From Aquatica leii (Eukaryota > Arthropoda > Insecta > Coleoptera > Lampyridae), in contig CM069438.1 in NCBI GenBank assembly GCA_035610365.1, positions 55,052,837 to 55,116,836 of the forward strand: a stretch of DNA of 64,000 nt, in the 5' to 3' direction. This document shows, in pieces, positions 12,131-23,569 of this stretch. The notes under the pieces were generated by a model. It was not told where the DNA came from. It ran no database searches and worked only from the letters and a program-made list of their open reading frames with translations. Position numbers and translations under genes: made by a program. The first letter of the stretch is position 1. Every line of letters begins with the position of its first letter.

Positions 12131-14700
12131 ATAGAGTAGTGAAATTTTAAGGGGATCCCGACCAGCGTTTTTCCTAAACACTTCTACGAACGTAATAGAA
12201 TTGAGTCATCCAAAACACGAATCAGGACGTTACGGCACAGTCGTTACGGCGGCGGGTCGTTCCAAACGTTTAGCTGGTTGTTTTTACGCCACTTTGAACA
12301 TTTCTGTGTTTAAATTTTGTAGTTGCAAGATAACTTGGTTGTATTTGCTGAACGTAGCTTTCGATTTACATCGTTTTGGAAAGTCATTGACATTTTTATT
12401 GTGTACTTGGAATCAAACCTCTTACCGTATACACAAGAATCTTGAACGTAAAATTGATAAAGTTTGCTGGACACGAACTAGAATACTTGAAATTTACTGC
12501 TAGCGTGACGTTGTGTGGTGCTCCTCTTTGGTAGTCAATTACGACTGATATTAAAACGCAAACCATATTTGTTATGTACACAATGATGAATAATAATATA
12601 TTATCATTTAAGTGCAAATGGTAGTAATTAATTTGCATATTTTTTATTAACTTTTTTTTAAAAAATAAAACTCAGACTAAAAATGTTATTTTTACCTTTA
12701 AAATGTTCACATTTAACTATTGGAAAGATAAGCCACAGCCGCGACATTCATTAAAAGACTGGCTTCATCAATACTGCGATGATAATGAAAATTAGAGCAC
12801 TCAAGGTTTAGTGACGCATGAACGCACCTTTGGTTTTACACGAAATAACCACAGAAAGGGGATGATGCGCTGTTCTTGGCTATGTACTATGCTTTGAATG
12901 GCATAAACGAAGCTAGATTGTTAAAGAGAAAGAAATCAATAACATTACTACATAATATATGTGGAATGCTGAATGTCAGGTTATTTTTACGATCCTTCTA
13001 TATTAGCTGGAGAGTTACTATTTTTATACACCCATTATCAATATTCTGACTTATTTTCTTAAAGTACAAAAATAGAACGTTTTCATTAAATCTTACGATG
13101 TTAAAGCACGTGTGCAACATAATAGCTAAAACCATCACCACCAACAGTAAAAAAGAGATACTTTGTGTAATTACCACTCGTTCGTATTAGCGGAAATAAC
13201 TGTTAAAAATTTCATATATAATACAATAAACTAACTGTAAAACGAATACTTTTGGAAGTAGCACATAAACTAATTATGGCGTTTTTATTCAATATAAAAA
13301 ACGGCGGGTAATGAATATGCAATGCGTATGAAGGTATCGGTGCTTTAAATGTAAATCTCTAACATAATTGAACAATGCAGGGAAATTGAGTTCGTTGAAA
13401 GAAACCGCAGTGTTGAAGCAAATTGAAATAAAAAAAAATAAGGTGGAAAAAATTCTCATTTTACGATGCAATACAAGCGCTTAAATCTACGATGGATAAA
13501 CATGGCGATAATAAAATAACTTGATCTTATCTCTAAAGTAACACTCCTATTTCACTTTGATATATAATAATAAATAATTTGCATAAAAATCTCTAAAACG
13601 TTGCGTATAAGCTCATAAATATTAGACTAAAGCGAAAAAAATTAAGATTCTCCGGAATTTAGCTTAAGTTTGAGTCCACTCCACCACTGGTAATGTGTTT
13701 CTGTTTAACTACGTTCATACATCGTTATTGTTTGCATTAACCGTAACCACATCAATAAATAGTTTGCGGAGACGATTTCAGGAACAGAAAGAATATATTG
13801 AAAGAGTATCGACTCCTGGTCCCTATTTTTAAACTAGTAAAGTTCCTTTAGGCAATACAATGGCAGAAAAAACCTAGCGAAACTAAAAGCTCAGATTGAG
13901 CCGACTAAACGTAGCCTAAAAACTAACGATCTTATTAGACTTTGTCGAAAAGACGGTTATCGAAACCAGGTTAAACATCTTCAGATGAAGTACCAGAGCA
14001 GCTTTCGGCGAACCATTACGGTTTGTCAGAATATCATCACTATCCCAGACGGACAGTCTGAAATCGAAAGTTCGCAACCACGGTTGAATTGAACAGCCTC
14101 CAGAAAAGAGGTCAAGTGCTTTTCATTCCTACAGAGATTTGAGAAGCGCTGCTAGGCAGCGAGTTAACTAAAAATGAATTACAACGCCAAAACCAAATTC
14201 CACTCGTTCGGTTGGCGTTCCTTAGCAAGCAATTGACAACTTCTGAAAGCACGTTGGGATGCCCTTTACCATTTTTTCTAGTGTCACGTCTCTTAAGTAA
14301 CGTAATTTTGGAAACATAAAACTTTCAAACAAAAAAGCGTGTCATGGTTTGCTAGCCCAAATCGAGGACAGTCTCCACCGCCAAGCATGAAAGAAATATG
14401 ATACAAGTTTTCCAGGAAGACTATTGAATAACCATTATCTAACCTATAACTGCATAATTAACTATTGTTTGATAAAAAAAACAGCTGACGAATTACGACC
14501 AAGATGTTCACCACGTTAGAACTCGAGCAACACCTAGCAAACCATGTCATAATTACCAAGAAGACTTCTTAAACTATCTTTGAACAAGATATACTCAGTG
14601 AAAAGTGATACACCCAGAAGAAATAAAAACTTAAAAAAAAAAATAATGTGTGACGCCTCCGTAGCTGAGTACACTCCTGACACGTCTAGGCATCAATAAA
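12131..14700. other. Unassigned intergenic or intronic DNA
   Basis: I find no conserved domain, RNA gene or clear tandem repeat. Small open frames exist on both strands (for example 12201-12503 and 13289-13471), but none has a recognisable motif, codon bias or splice context. The segment may contain very old transposon sequence. Confidence 0.4.
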
Positions 14701-14739
14701 ATGAAATGATCGTCTGCTTGTGGTACCTCGTTCTAAACA

Positions 14740-15330
14740 ACTTGGACTTCGTGGATTAACTGTGCCACTCTGTGTAGGGTGGTCCAAGGTAGACAGTCTC
14801 CCCGCCCCTATCATACCACACACATGTTCGATACAGTTTCAAATCTGTAAACGAGGTGTAGTTCGGCAAGCAATATCTTGCTGAAAAAAGACGTGTGGAC
14901 AGCCATCTAGGTAAGGCAGTAAAGTAGTTCGTAGGACGTCATCAACATAACACACAGCAGTCATACTGCCAACACTCCACCAAGTGTAGATCCCAGGCGT
15001 GAGTTTGAGCCTAATCAAAGATCGAAACGTACCGTGTCCTAACGTGGTAGTAATCGTATTAACGCTAATCTTTTCATAGGCATTCTATACGGTCGTATAA
15101 CGTCCGTGGGTTGTGGACTTAATTGTGTACGATTTATACGGGAGGGAGCAATTTGAGATGTGCTTGCTACCTTTAGGGCAATAATCACTCCACTTAATTC
15201 CGAGAGTCGGTCTTGGACAGGAACTGAAGGCACGGCTGAGTCTGAGTGCAAGGGGCGAGTCTATTTGCACGAAAGCATGATAAGGAAGACTTGCCGACGG
15301 CAGAAGAAGCGTCTTGTGGTAGCCGTACGC
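14740..15330 (-). pseudogene. Tc1-like transposase relic with internal deletion
   Basis: On the minus strand, 14873-14960 reads YVDDVLRTTLLPYLDGCP followed by HVFFQQD. This is the Tc1-family block leading into the second catalytic aspartate (normally FQQDNARPH). Further on, at about 14805-14840, IEHVCGMIG corresponds to the IEHVWD.MGRR block with the third acidic residue. Towards the N-terminal side, at 15155-15215, GVIIALK followed by a degenerate segment resembles the first helix-turn-helix (RG.IIGLKEAG). The central region with the first catalytic Asp appears to be deleted, and stops and frameshifts are frequent. The family differs from the copies at 985 and 16966. Confidence 0.6.
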
Positions 15331-15972
15331 TATCCAATATGCTCAGGGTCTATATGAGTTAATTTGCGCCTTAGACCCGTACAGCAATCTACCCAATTCC
15401 AGTATTCTCAGTATGCTAGTGCATTTATGTGAAAAGGGCGAAGGCTGTTCGAATGTTGCAAGGTAGCAAAGAAATTGATTTTATATGATGTAGGAGACTG
15501 CGATGGTGATTCGTCAAACGTGGCTCGACAGCAACACGAGTATCCGAGAGAGATAAAGATCCCCACAAGGAACCCGCTCCCGGTGCTCTATCTCCTGGTG
15601 TCGGCATTTCGGGGACTTGAGACCTAGCTTAGACACAGGTTAGACGTCGTGCGACATTAGGAATGAGTGCTTAAGCACTCTACCCCACCCCAATACACAC
15701 TGCTATCCCCCAACAAACGAGCGAGAGCTGAACTGGGCAGCGAAGATCGTCTAGAAATAAAAAGTTAGAGAGAAGCCACTCCAGGTTAAGCACTTTCTTA
15801 CTAAGAGACTCAGTCGTAGAACCCGCGGTAGAGGGGGTACAAAATATTTCGCCTGTCAAGTAACGGGAACGGGGTGCGAGAACCAGAAGCTAAGATTTGT
15901 TGTAGTATTTGTGGTAGATTGCACGGCACTCCGGGTGTGGTAAATGGGTGCGGTCGTAACTATGACTCTCAC
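15331..15972. other. Unassigned DNA between Tc1 relics
   Basis: This segment is richer in G+C than the surroundings and contains a 60-codon minus-strand open frame (15425-15607) that I cannot match to any family. It could be decayed transposon sequence belonging to either flanking Tc1 relic. Confidence 0.35.
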
Positions 15973-16290
15973 TTAAGATAAACAACAAACCATTACTTTA
16001 ACAGTCTTGTATACATGACAATCAACAGCAAACCCGATATCAAGTCGCTCTCCATGACGGCGTCTTACCCTTCTACAGCCATCCTTCATACCTAGACAAA
16101 ATCGCGATTTGTCGCTAAATACGACATAATGCCATTCTGCCTCCCAATGCTGCCGTTCTCTGCACCAGTTCAAACGTTGACGACACTCGTCCGGAGTCGA
16201 AGGAAATACTAATCGTGGACGGTATGAAAAAAGTTCAAAGACTCGAATGCGGCGGTACAGTGTATGCATAATAGCACAATGGTCTCGTCA
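15973..16290 (-). pseudogene. Tc1-like transposase relic (catalytic-core fragment)
   Basis: The minus-strand frame of 98 codons contains, in order, LYRRIRVFELFSYRPRLVF, RQRLNWCRERQHWEAEWHYV, VFSDKSRFCLGMKDG, RRVRRRHGERLDIGFAV and VKVMVCCLS. These are the successive conserved blocks of Tc1-like transposases from the linker through the first half of the DDE/D catalytic core. VFSDKSRF holds the first catalytic aspartate (usual form VFSDESRF). The frame stops just after the MVWG-like block (here MVCC), and the C-terminal half with QQDNARPH is missing. It is likely a truncated copy, distinct from the more decayed relic at 14740-15330. Confidence 0.85.
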
Positions 16291-16965
16291 AGCTAGTTGT
16301 CTGAAACGACTTTGCGTAGTCAGTTATGTTACAGAAGAAGAAAGAAACCTCAAGAAAAAGTAGAATTAGTCAGCCGGTCGATAAGCTAGAACCGCATAGT
16401 ACGTTAACGAATAAGAGTATATGGCCGCACGTATTTGGTATATCGGCTGAGCCGATGACCATTTCTTTTACAGGAGTTTATCTTCAACACCACATTGCCC
16501 TCGGAAATAATCAACTCCGATACGACCTATGAGAAAGCCCCACCAACGAAACGTAGTATCAGCACTAGCGTCCGAATTTTAATGACGTGTTACCCACCAC
16601 TAATTCCTTGCAAACAAGAAGTGTTTGTATAGATGAATTCCAGTAGATCACACTTTAATAATCCTCACGCGCTGCTCGATGTTCCGAGAGGTAGCCCCCA
16701 ACAACAGGTTTCCCCTAATTCAATGTTGAAGCCAAGCCAAGCGTCCAACCCAAAATTATAAAAAAATTACCATGGGTTACAGTTAAATCTGCAAGAGAAA
16801 AATCGAACACTGAAATTATAAATTCAACGTATGATTTTTCGATCAAGATCTTGAACGTCTCAGATAATAGTAGACAAGGACTGCAGAACATGGTCTGCGT
16901 ACACCATAACGAATACCGTCGTGTGAGTTGCTACGCCAATTGCAGTCCAAAAGGAAAAAAGCCGG
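16291..16965. other. Unassigned DNA upstream of nested Tc1 element
   Basis: No recognisable gene. Around 16800-16830 there is a weak echo of the Tc1 terminal repeat (GAACACTGAAATTATAAATTC), about 155 bp before the better terminal repeat at 16966. It may be a decayed second terminus or a duplicated subterminal repeat. Confidence 0.35.
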
Positions 16966-17025
16966 ACACTGAAATTGCAACACCAAGAAAGGGTTGGAAT
17001 TATGTGACTATACTTGGCAAAAACC

Positions 17026-17593
17026 TTAGACGACGTAAAAATTACCGCCAATTAAGCGAATTCGACCGTGGTCCAATTGTTGGCTTACGTGAAAGTGGTT
17101 TTTCGTACAGAGAACTTGCAAATCGTCTTAATAGGAACTAATCCATTGCCATGCGCTGTTATCAAACATGAATTAGAGAAGATCAAAACCGTCGTAGACA
17201 AGGAACTGGAGAACAGAGGTAACCAGATCAATGCTTAGATAATGAAGGTCCTGTAACTCTTGAAACTGTTTACCGTCGAATCAGAAGTTTCAGGTTGCTA
17301 TTCTATCGGCCACATTTTGTGCTACCACTGACATCAACTTTTGGAGTGGTGTAATTTGCGACTCCCTAGTATCTGGAATTGAGATGCATGATGGCTGTAT
17401 GACAGCCAAACAAAGATATAAGGACCGGCGCAATGTTCCAATTTTCTGTTGAGCGGCATGTGCATAACGCTGTGTTATTATAGTATGGAGTACTATAGCC
17501 TATGGAAGTAAACCTCGTTTGGTATTCACCCGAAGCCATATGAACGCCCGACGATATGTTAATAACACCATATTCTCCCATTTCTTCATCAGT
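17026..17593 (+). pseudogene. Tc1-like transposase, N-terminal part (broken)
   Basis: Blocks in order: a basic start (RRRKNYRQLSEFDRG, about 17029-17073), then IVGLRESGFSYRELANRLNR, which is the first helix-turn-helix that binds the terminal repeat. Next come TVYRRIRSFRLLFYRPHFVL (about 17269-17328), EMHDG (about 17382), a degenerate stretch, and IAYGSKPRLVFTRSHMNARR (about 17498-17557). The part carrying the first catalytic aspartate (VFSDESRF) between 17335 and 17380 is missing or unrecognisable. The frame changes several times and stop codons occur, including TAA at 17139. The sequence is interrupted after TIFSHFFIS at about 17590. It is a pseudogene that shows how the enzyme was organised. 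Confidence 0.75.
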
Positions 17594-18858
17594 TTGTTAG
17601 AGGTCGTTATTTATGTATTTGACAAAAATATTATTACCAATTAAAATTCACGCCTACACCGGTTTGTCGTCTACATTGCGTTTTTAAGACGTATCGTTTA
17701 CCACCTTTGCGGGTGGAGAAGAACGTTCATTTACATCCTTTTACGTACTTGAAGTCGTTGAAAGCGGTTGTTCATATCAGGGCGCTTTTCCGCTATTTCT
17801 ATTACACTTTTAGCGAATATATTGAGGGAAGATTGATTCATGTACTATGCGGATTAAGCGAATTAAATTACACGACGTTCTTAGGTATAACAAGAAATTC
17901 TCAAAATGGCGTCGTCACGTTACTTTAATTACGTTTAACCTTTTAGCGAGTTTCGTGGGACTACCATCTCAGGGATATGGAAACCTTATGTATGAAACCA
18001 GGGGTGTCAAAAGACAACTCGCGGCTCCTTCTGAAACTTTATAGTATCGTATACTTATGCCTATTGCTTATCATATAGTATACTGTTCCTTAATTGTAGT
18101 TAATTCTCTAATTAATCAGTCAGCGCCTTATCGCATAACTTTTCCTTTTTTAATTCTATTCAACTTTATAATCAACCGTCAGCCTTCAGCGTAATTAATT
18201 GTTGCATGTAATGACAGTGTAGATCATACTGACTGATTTTAATTTAAGCAAACTTTTAAATCTTCTTTAATTTTGTGTACGCTTACGTGACATCCGTCAG
18301 GTTTCCTCGAACATTTTCAACGCAGTCAAAGCATATAATCCGTCGTTCGTAAGCTTACATCCCACGCATACTTTCGTTCTTAAACTTAAAAGAAGTAGCG
18401 AACGTTGCTACTTGTTGACAAAAAACTTTCAGTTAAGGGTAAGTTTTTGTACTCATGCGATTCATTATAATTGTCAATTATGAACTCGTTTCACGGCTGC
18501 CTGTCAAACGAAGTAGTTGGTCGAGTACTATTTAAATTCTATTATGACAATAGAATCAATTATATGTAGCGCATGTTAACATCTGTGATATTTATCGACG
18601 AATCTCTAATCGCTGTGTAATTATTATTGTTCTATCTCGTTCTTTTTAACTCCTATTCTTTTGTTGAAAAATAAATATACTCTTGTTCTAAATTATGTTT
18701 TGCAAATTGTTTCTTTCAGTGATCGACAGATTTAAACGAGATCTGTACTTGATATTTCCTCATTTTGGCGCCTTTTTAAATTATTGTATGATTAGCACAC
18801 CGAAATTATAGTGAGCCAGACACCTACATTTAAGTTACGGGTAAATCCTCGTAACAAG
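17594..18858. mobile_element. Insertion inside the Tc1 element, candidate LTR-retrotransposon sequence
   Basis: The segment interrupts the transposase between the LLPFLHQ-like and FQQDNARLH blocks, so it arrived later or replaced DNA there. Within it, 18005-18762 has features of a long terminal repeat: a purine-rich AGGGG directly before TGTCAAAAGACA, an AATAAA signal near 18668, a CA end, and TGGCGCC at 18766-18772 placed like a tRNA primer-binding site. Upstream, 17707-18044 has open frames that I cannot identify. A purine tract before and a primer-site-like word after the same LTR would imply a tandem or circular-intermediate arrangement. The match may be fortuitous. Confidence 0.35.
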
Positions 18859-19155
18859 TTGGAAGACCCACTTTTCCAGCAGGATAATGCCCGTCTCCAC
18901 ATAACAAGACACTCTATGAACCGCTACGAAGAGGCTCTTGCCATGACCACCTAAATCTCCCGACCTTTCGCCTATTGAACACGTGTGGAACATTATGGGT
19001 AGAAGACTGAGGAACTTACCGCATCCTCTACAGACACAGGAAGCAAGTTGTTTGGGATACAATAACTCAAGAGAAAATCGACCATCTGCTGGAATTGACG
19101 CCACGAAAAATAAGGGAGTATGAAGCCAATAAGAGAGCACCAACAGTTATTAAAT
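18859..19155 (+). pseudogene. Tc1-like transposase, C-terminal part (broken)
   Basis: The plus strand reads LEDPLFQQDNARLHITRHSM (18859-18918), which carries the second catalytic aspartate in QQDNAR. After a frameshift it reads KSPDLSPIEHVWNIMGRRLR (about 18952-19011), which carries the third acidic residue (SPIEHVW). It ends with WDTITQEKIDHLLELTPRKI (about 19048-19107), the typical C-terminus. Frameshifts lie near 18935 and 19040. The right terminal inverted repeat follows about 100 bp downstream, the expected spacing. These blocks continue the transposase that begins at 17026. Confidence 0.8.
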
Positions 19156-19399
19156 AAAAATTGTGTTCATCTTTATTCCTTTTCTTTAAAATTTTAAGTA
19201 TTTACTACCTCTAAGTAGCTAAACCTTCCTGCCAAGTTTGGTCACAAAATTACAACCCCTTCTTGATGCTGCAATTTCAATGTCACAGCGTATAAATCAA
19301 ATGAAACAACCGTCACTGGGCCAAGATCCACGCTCGCAACTTACGACACGTCAGCAACCCCAACGCGGCACAAGAAGTACCTAGCAAATCAACATACGG

Positions 19400-19480
19400 C
19401 AACCCTATCAAAACCGTTAGGAGAGTGGGCAAAACGTTAACAACTTTGATTACAACATTTGAGAATCCTGGGAAACGTTC
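19400..19480 (+). repeat. Degenerate PLE terminal-repeat fragment
   Basis: GAGTGGGCAAAACGTTAACA, continuing into AACTTTGATTACAAC, resembles the PLE terminal-repeat block GTGGGCGAAACGTTGGCAAC plus TTCGGTTGCAAC, which is seen much more clearly at 20000-20060 (inverted) and at 40444-40641. It lies about 0.5 kb upstream of PLE copy 2 in the opposite orientation to that copy's upstream repeat. The divergence is considerable. Confidence 0.35.
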
Positions 19481-19980
19481 TTATTTGGTACAAAAATGAC
19501 CTGGTGAAGATGTAAGCAACATCCTTTGAAGACCCACCGTTAAATGTCCTGTTTATTAAAAGACTCTACGAGAATATACCATGTAATTGTTCTGTGATTT
19601 TGATTGAGAAGCTGATTGGGATACCGATATCAGTGTGGTGAATCTTTTATTGCTTCTGTTTTAACCAGTTTTTTTTATCATTTCGCTCTCGTACTATAAA
19701 AACTATCCTACCTTTGTAGTTTTGCTTTGATTGTCTTCATTTAGATAGTTTCTGTAGGCTGGAATTGAATTTTGTAGGCTTTACAGCAATTAGTCACTTA
19801 TTGCCACGGAATGGCCCGTTTGAACGCGGCCGTTTCAACACAATACCTTTGAACGCATTTTAACTTTTTTTTGTACAAAGCGAGGTCGAATGCATACCCT
19901 AATTTCAAAAAGGTCGAGAAAACAATACCATTTTCAGTAGTCACCATGGCGTAGTCAGATGCAGTGTTCCTGATCCTAAA

Positions 19981-20290
19981 ACCATCTAGAAATGCTAAAA
20001 TAAGAACAGGACCGTGTCATTGTTGTAACCTAAGTTGCCAACGTTTCGCCCACTTTCGTAAGGGGCTTCATCAGAGCGTGAGAGAAATCGAAGAACTCAA
20101 ACAAGCAACCGAAATCTAACTAAAAACTTCTCAAAAGTTAGGTAATCAACTTGTGAACCAAACCAGATTCTAAACTCTAGAAAGGTAAGACAGAAAACGA
20201 TAAACTTGAAAAAGCAAACGAAAATCTAACAAATAACCACTCCGCGTTGGGTAATCAACTTGTAAACAAAGCCAGATTATAAACTCCATA
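19981..20290 (-). repeat. PLE upstream terminal repeat (inverted) with hammerhead core and ~110 bp internal duplication
   Basis: On the minus strand the block reads CTGATGA (20068-20074), then GCCCCTTACGAAAGTGGGC, then GAAAC (20043-20047). This is the conserved hammerhead-ribozyme layout: CTGATGA, stem II closed by GCCC/GGGC, and GAAAC. The sequence continues into GACACGGTCC, matching the terminal repeat at the 3' end of PLE copies 1 and 2, here in inverted orientation. Between this block and the coding region, two ~90 bp pieces recur 110 bp apart (AAATCTAAC at 20112 and 20222; GGTAATCAACTTGT at 20141 and 20250). PLEs are known to carry hammerhead motifs in their terminal repeats. Cleavage ability here is untested. 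Confidence 0.65.
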
Positions 20291-20293
20291 GAA

Positions 20294-21970
20294 GTGACTT
20301 CTAAAGCCTTCGTATTTTCCAAACTTTGCCACAAACTCGTCAAACTTTTGTGCACTTTAACCATTCTTAGTCGCTGTCGTGACCACAACATCATTCCTGC
20401 ATTTCTCAGAATCAAGTTCCACATTCAGACACGTTCTTCTGAAAACATCTTACACCGTACTAGTCTAGCGTTGATACGTGGACGGATTAAGCAAACTAGA
20501 CGAGAATTAGACAGCATTTCAAAACAACTCTTTTATCTTCATCTTAAGTTGGCCAACACTCTATCCCCGGATGATTGGAAACTCTTCGACAACATTACTT
20601 ACCAGCAGTCTGATACCACTCTACGACTAACCACTAAATGTCATCTCAAAAAGTTTCAATTATTGGAATCCAAGGATCGTAAAGTTTTATCCACTACTAA
20701 CTCCTTAGAGACGGTTGTTAATTTATCTAGTTTGGTCTTCACTTCAGAAGAAGAATCGGTGCTATCTAAGGGTTAGAATTTTGCTGTTGCTCCCAAACGT
20801 ATTTCTAAAAAAGATATTTTGGCTCTCGAGTCTTCTATAAGACATCTTCCTTGCCACATCTCATATCCCATTCGTATTAACACTGGCAAAATCCTTGAAT
20901 CATCTAAAATTCCTTAATCCAACATTTCTAAGTCAGAAGAGTTAGCCCTAAAAAGTCTTCGTAAGAACCCTGATATTATTGTTCTTCCAGCCGACAAAGG
21001 CAATGCTACTGTACCATCTGGATTATGTTGCGAAAATCCATTCTATTGTGTCTGAGGAAACGTACGCTCATCTAACTCGTAATCCCACTTCGAGGATTGA
21101 ACGTGAGGTCAACCAAATCATCAAATATTCCAATCTACCTTCTGAAACTAAACGTCGACTTACCCCTTCAGATTCTAAACCACCTCGTCTATACGGACTT
21201 CCCAAAATTCACAAACAAGGTATTCCTTTTCGACCTATCGTTAGTACTATCCAATCTCCTACTTACAAGCTAGCCAAGTTCTTGTCCAACATTCTTTGCG
21301 AGTTTACAGGTAAAACCTTTTCTCACATCCTCAACTCTCAGCATTTTATTCAACGTCTACAAACTATAAAACTTAAAGTTCCTATTAAGGATTCGCTTAT
21401 CATCGAACAGATTCTGTCTCAACATGGCAAGGACTTATGTTTGGTTCCTCTTATTGATAAGTGTCTATCCTCTACTTACTTCCAATTTGATAACAAGTTT
21501 TACGAACAGGTTTCTGGTGCTGCTATGGGTTCTCCTCTATCACCTGTTGTAGATAACATTTTTATGGAATCCTTTGAAACGGTTGCTTTGGAATCATCAA
21601 GATTAAAACCTAAAGTTTGGTTTAGGTATGTTGACACGTTTAATGTTTGGCCTCATGGTCATCTCGAATTGTCTAAATTTCTTGATCATCTTAACAATCA
21701 ACACTTGGATATCAAAATTACTATGGAAATAGAAAGTAATGGTTCTCTCCCACATCTTGACGTTCTTGTGACTCGTACGCCCAACGGACTTCTGGACCAT
21801 TCTATTTATCGCAAACCCACCCATACTGATAGATAACTTCATGCTTCGTCTCATCATCATCCTGCACAGAAACGTTCTGTTGTTGAATCTTTGCAACAAT
21901 GACACGGTCCAAACTCGGAAGATGTTCGTATCCTAGTATAGACTCCGGCCGTGGACGCCTTCGCTATTAC
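20294..21970 (+). pseudogene. Penelope-like element copy 2: endonuclease-deleted, RT active site damaged
   Basis: The 160-codon opening segment (20294-20776) is the PLE N-terminal region and ends in NLSSLVFTSEEESVLSKG, followed by a stop. After more frameshifts, 20979-21836 gives 285 codons with LTPSDSKPPRLYGLPKIHKQ, FRPIVST, motif B GAAMGSPLSPVVDNIFMESF, RYVDTFNVWPHGHLELSKFL, SLPHLDVLVTRT and IYRKPTHTDR. Two lesions hit catalysis. The whole motif A block is deleted in frame (TIKL joins directly to KVPIKDS), and motif C reads YVDT instead of the usual YVDD through loss of one codon. After HHPAQKRSVVESL the sequence jumps straight to the terminal repeat (ATGACACGGTCCAAACTCGG, from 21899), so the thumb end and GIY-YIG endonuclease are missing. 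A longer deletion at that junction than in copy 1 suggests independent events. Confidence 0.88.
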
Positions 21971-23569
21971 ATTCAGAAATGGTTCAGTAGTGTAGGGGGC
22001 GACAGGATCTGCAGTTCCGGAAAAAAGTTGGGCGACCTAAAAGTGTGCGAATACCCGAAAACATCAAATAATTAAGAGCGTCAATTCTGCGCTGGAATAT
22101 CATCCAGAACGATAATGCGAATCTTACACTCAAACCTTTATCTCCACCCTTACAAGATGGTGATTGCACAGGAATTGTGCCCACAAGAGTGTGTTCGCAT
22201 GTACTGTTCTTTATTATGTATCTTTCTCTCAAAATAATGTATTTCGTTTTGTCGGCTTCCTGAACGTTGTAGTTTTTAAAATATTTTCGTTTTCTTTCAG
22301 ATTTTCGCCAATTTCCATTTCTTCGGTTTTTTAAAAACTATCATAATTACCAAACAATAAAACAAAAATGCGAATGTTTGAACTTGATTGAAGTGTTCTG
22401 CTCAAGTGTCAGGAACGAATACGAAAAAACATCAACGTGACCTTGAAATTGAATTAAACACGTCACTGACTTGAATGCTGATTCTCTCCTTTCATTGCTG
22501 TCTTTAGGTTCTGACGAGTTATTCTTAATTTTTCTGAGAAACAGCTTTTATAAAAAGATTTTTTTAGATTGTTACTATTTAAAAATGCAGAAGAAGTGAC
22601 AGAAAAAAGGCGAAGACATTAGTTTCCTACTATTTTCCTAGCGTCTGTGTTACTAGACACCTGTCTGTTTAAACTTAATATTTGATATTGTGCTAAACAA
22701 CTAACAAATGGCTCGACGAAATTAATACAAATCGCGACAAAATCTATAACCACAAATACTAAGTGCTCGAAAAGCGTTGACCTGAATATCCGTTCTACCA
22801 GAGTAAGTCCTAACTGAATCAAATATAACCGGAGGTTGCATCTGAGATTACGCTAAATTAAGTAAAATCAGATAACACAACAAAATTAATTTACTTTTAC
22901 GTACGATGAACACACCTTTGAAGTTTGGATGGATACTTCAAAAATCGGCGTAAAAAACGGTATTTTTATATCATTTATTTAATAGTTGTGAATGAGTAAG
23001 AGACGACCACGTTTCGTCGCTTCGGGCGATACGTTTTCTACAGATCAAATAACATATCGACTAATTTAATCACATGGGTTATTAATGATGAACGTGTAAA
23101 TTAAACGAAACAACCACGATATTTTATTTGTGGATTCGATTTTTTTTATGTGCACTCTGTACATGAGTCAGTTGCACTGATGTAGGATTTAAAATAGAAG
23201 ATGATATTAAGGTACCCTTGCATCATTGTAAATTTCCTGGTGTGTAAATGACCGAAATAACTTTTACTAGACACATCGTTGTATTTCAAAAAAATTGTAA
23301 AAAACAAAACTTTTTCTCACGCTTAATGTACTTCTAACATTTGTAATTGCATGGAAATATTTCAACATGTAAGTTTACATACTTACCCTACTTTTCCAGC
23401 GCTTCCCAATTAGTTAAATGTTATTAGCGACTACACTCGTCCTACATTATGCTATCATTTCAAGTGAAGTAATTATTTGTAAGCATTGCATATTCGTACC
23501 CGTATATACGCGTATATATGAAATTTTTAACAGCGCCCACAGTTGGATTTAATACAGTCGTGTCCTTAC
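21971..23569. other. Unassigned DNA downstream (minus-strand sense) of the candidate exon
   Basis: I see no conserved domain, RNA gene or ordered repeat. If the exon at 23570-23769 is real, this stretch is the start of its second intron, and further exons should lie at lower coordinates or beyond the transposon cluster. None is evident by eye. Confidence 0.4.

Larger units (their letters stand above)
16966..19285 (+). mobile_element. Tc1-like transposon with both terminal inverted repeats, split by an insertion
   Basis: The left terminal repeat at 16966-16993 (ACACTGAAATTGCAACACCA, then AGAAAGGG) matches, inverted, the right one at 19256-19285 (CCCCTTCTTGATGCTGCAAT, then TTCAATGTCA). Transposase pieces lie in order on the plus strand between them. 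The first half is at 17026-17593 and the second at 18859-19155, and the intervening ~1.27 kb is foreign. Taken without the insert the element would be about 1.05 kb, rather short for a Tc1 element. An exact TA target duplication is not clear, so the outermost bases have probably mutated. Confidence 0.75.

Noticed and set aside
15425..15607. 60-codon minus-strand frame (MPTPGDRAPGAG...)
   Set aside because: It is G+C-richer than surroundings but has no recognisable domain or splice context, and it is probably part of decayed transposon sequence.
20170..20424. 84-codon minus-strand frame
   Set aside because: It lies antisense to the PLE 5' region and has no conserved motif.
22619..22822. 67-codon minus-strand frame
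   Set aside because: It has hydrophobic AT-driven composition, no motif and no splice signals, so it is not supported as the next exon of the candidate gene.
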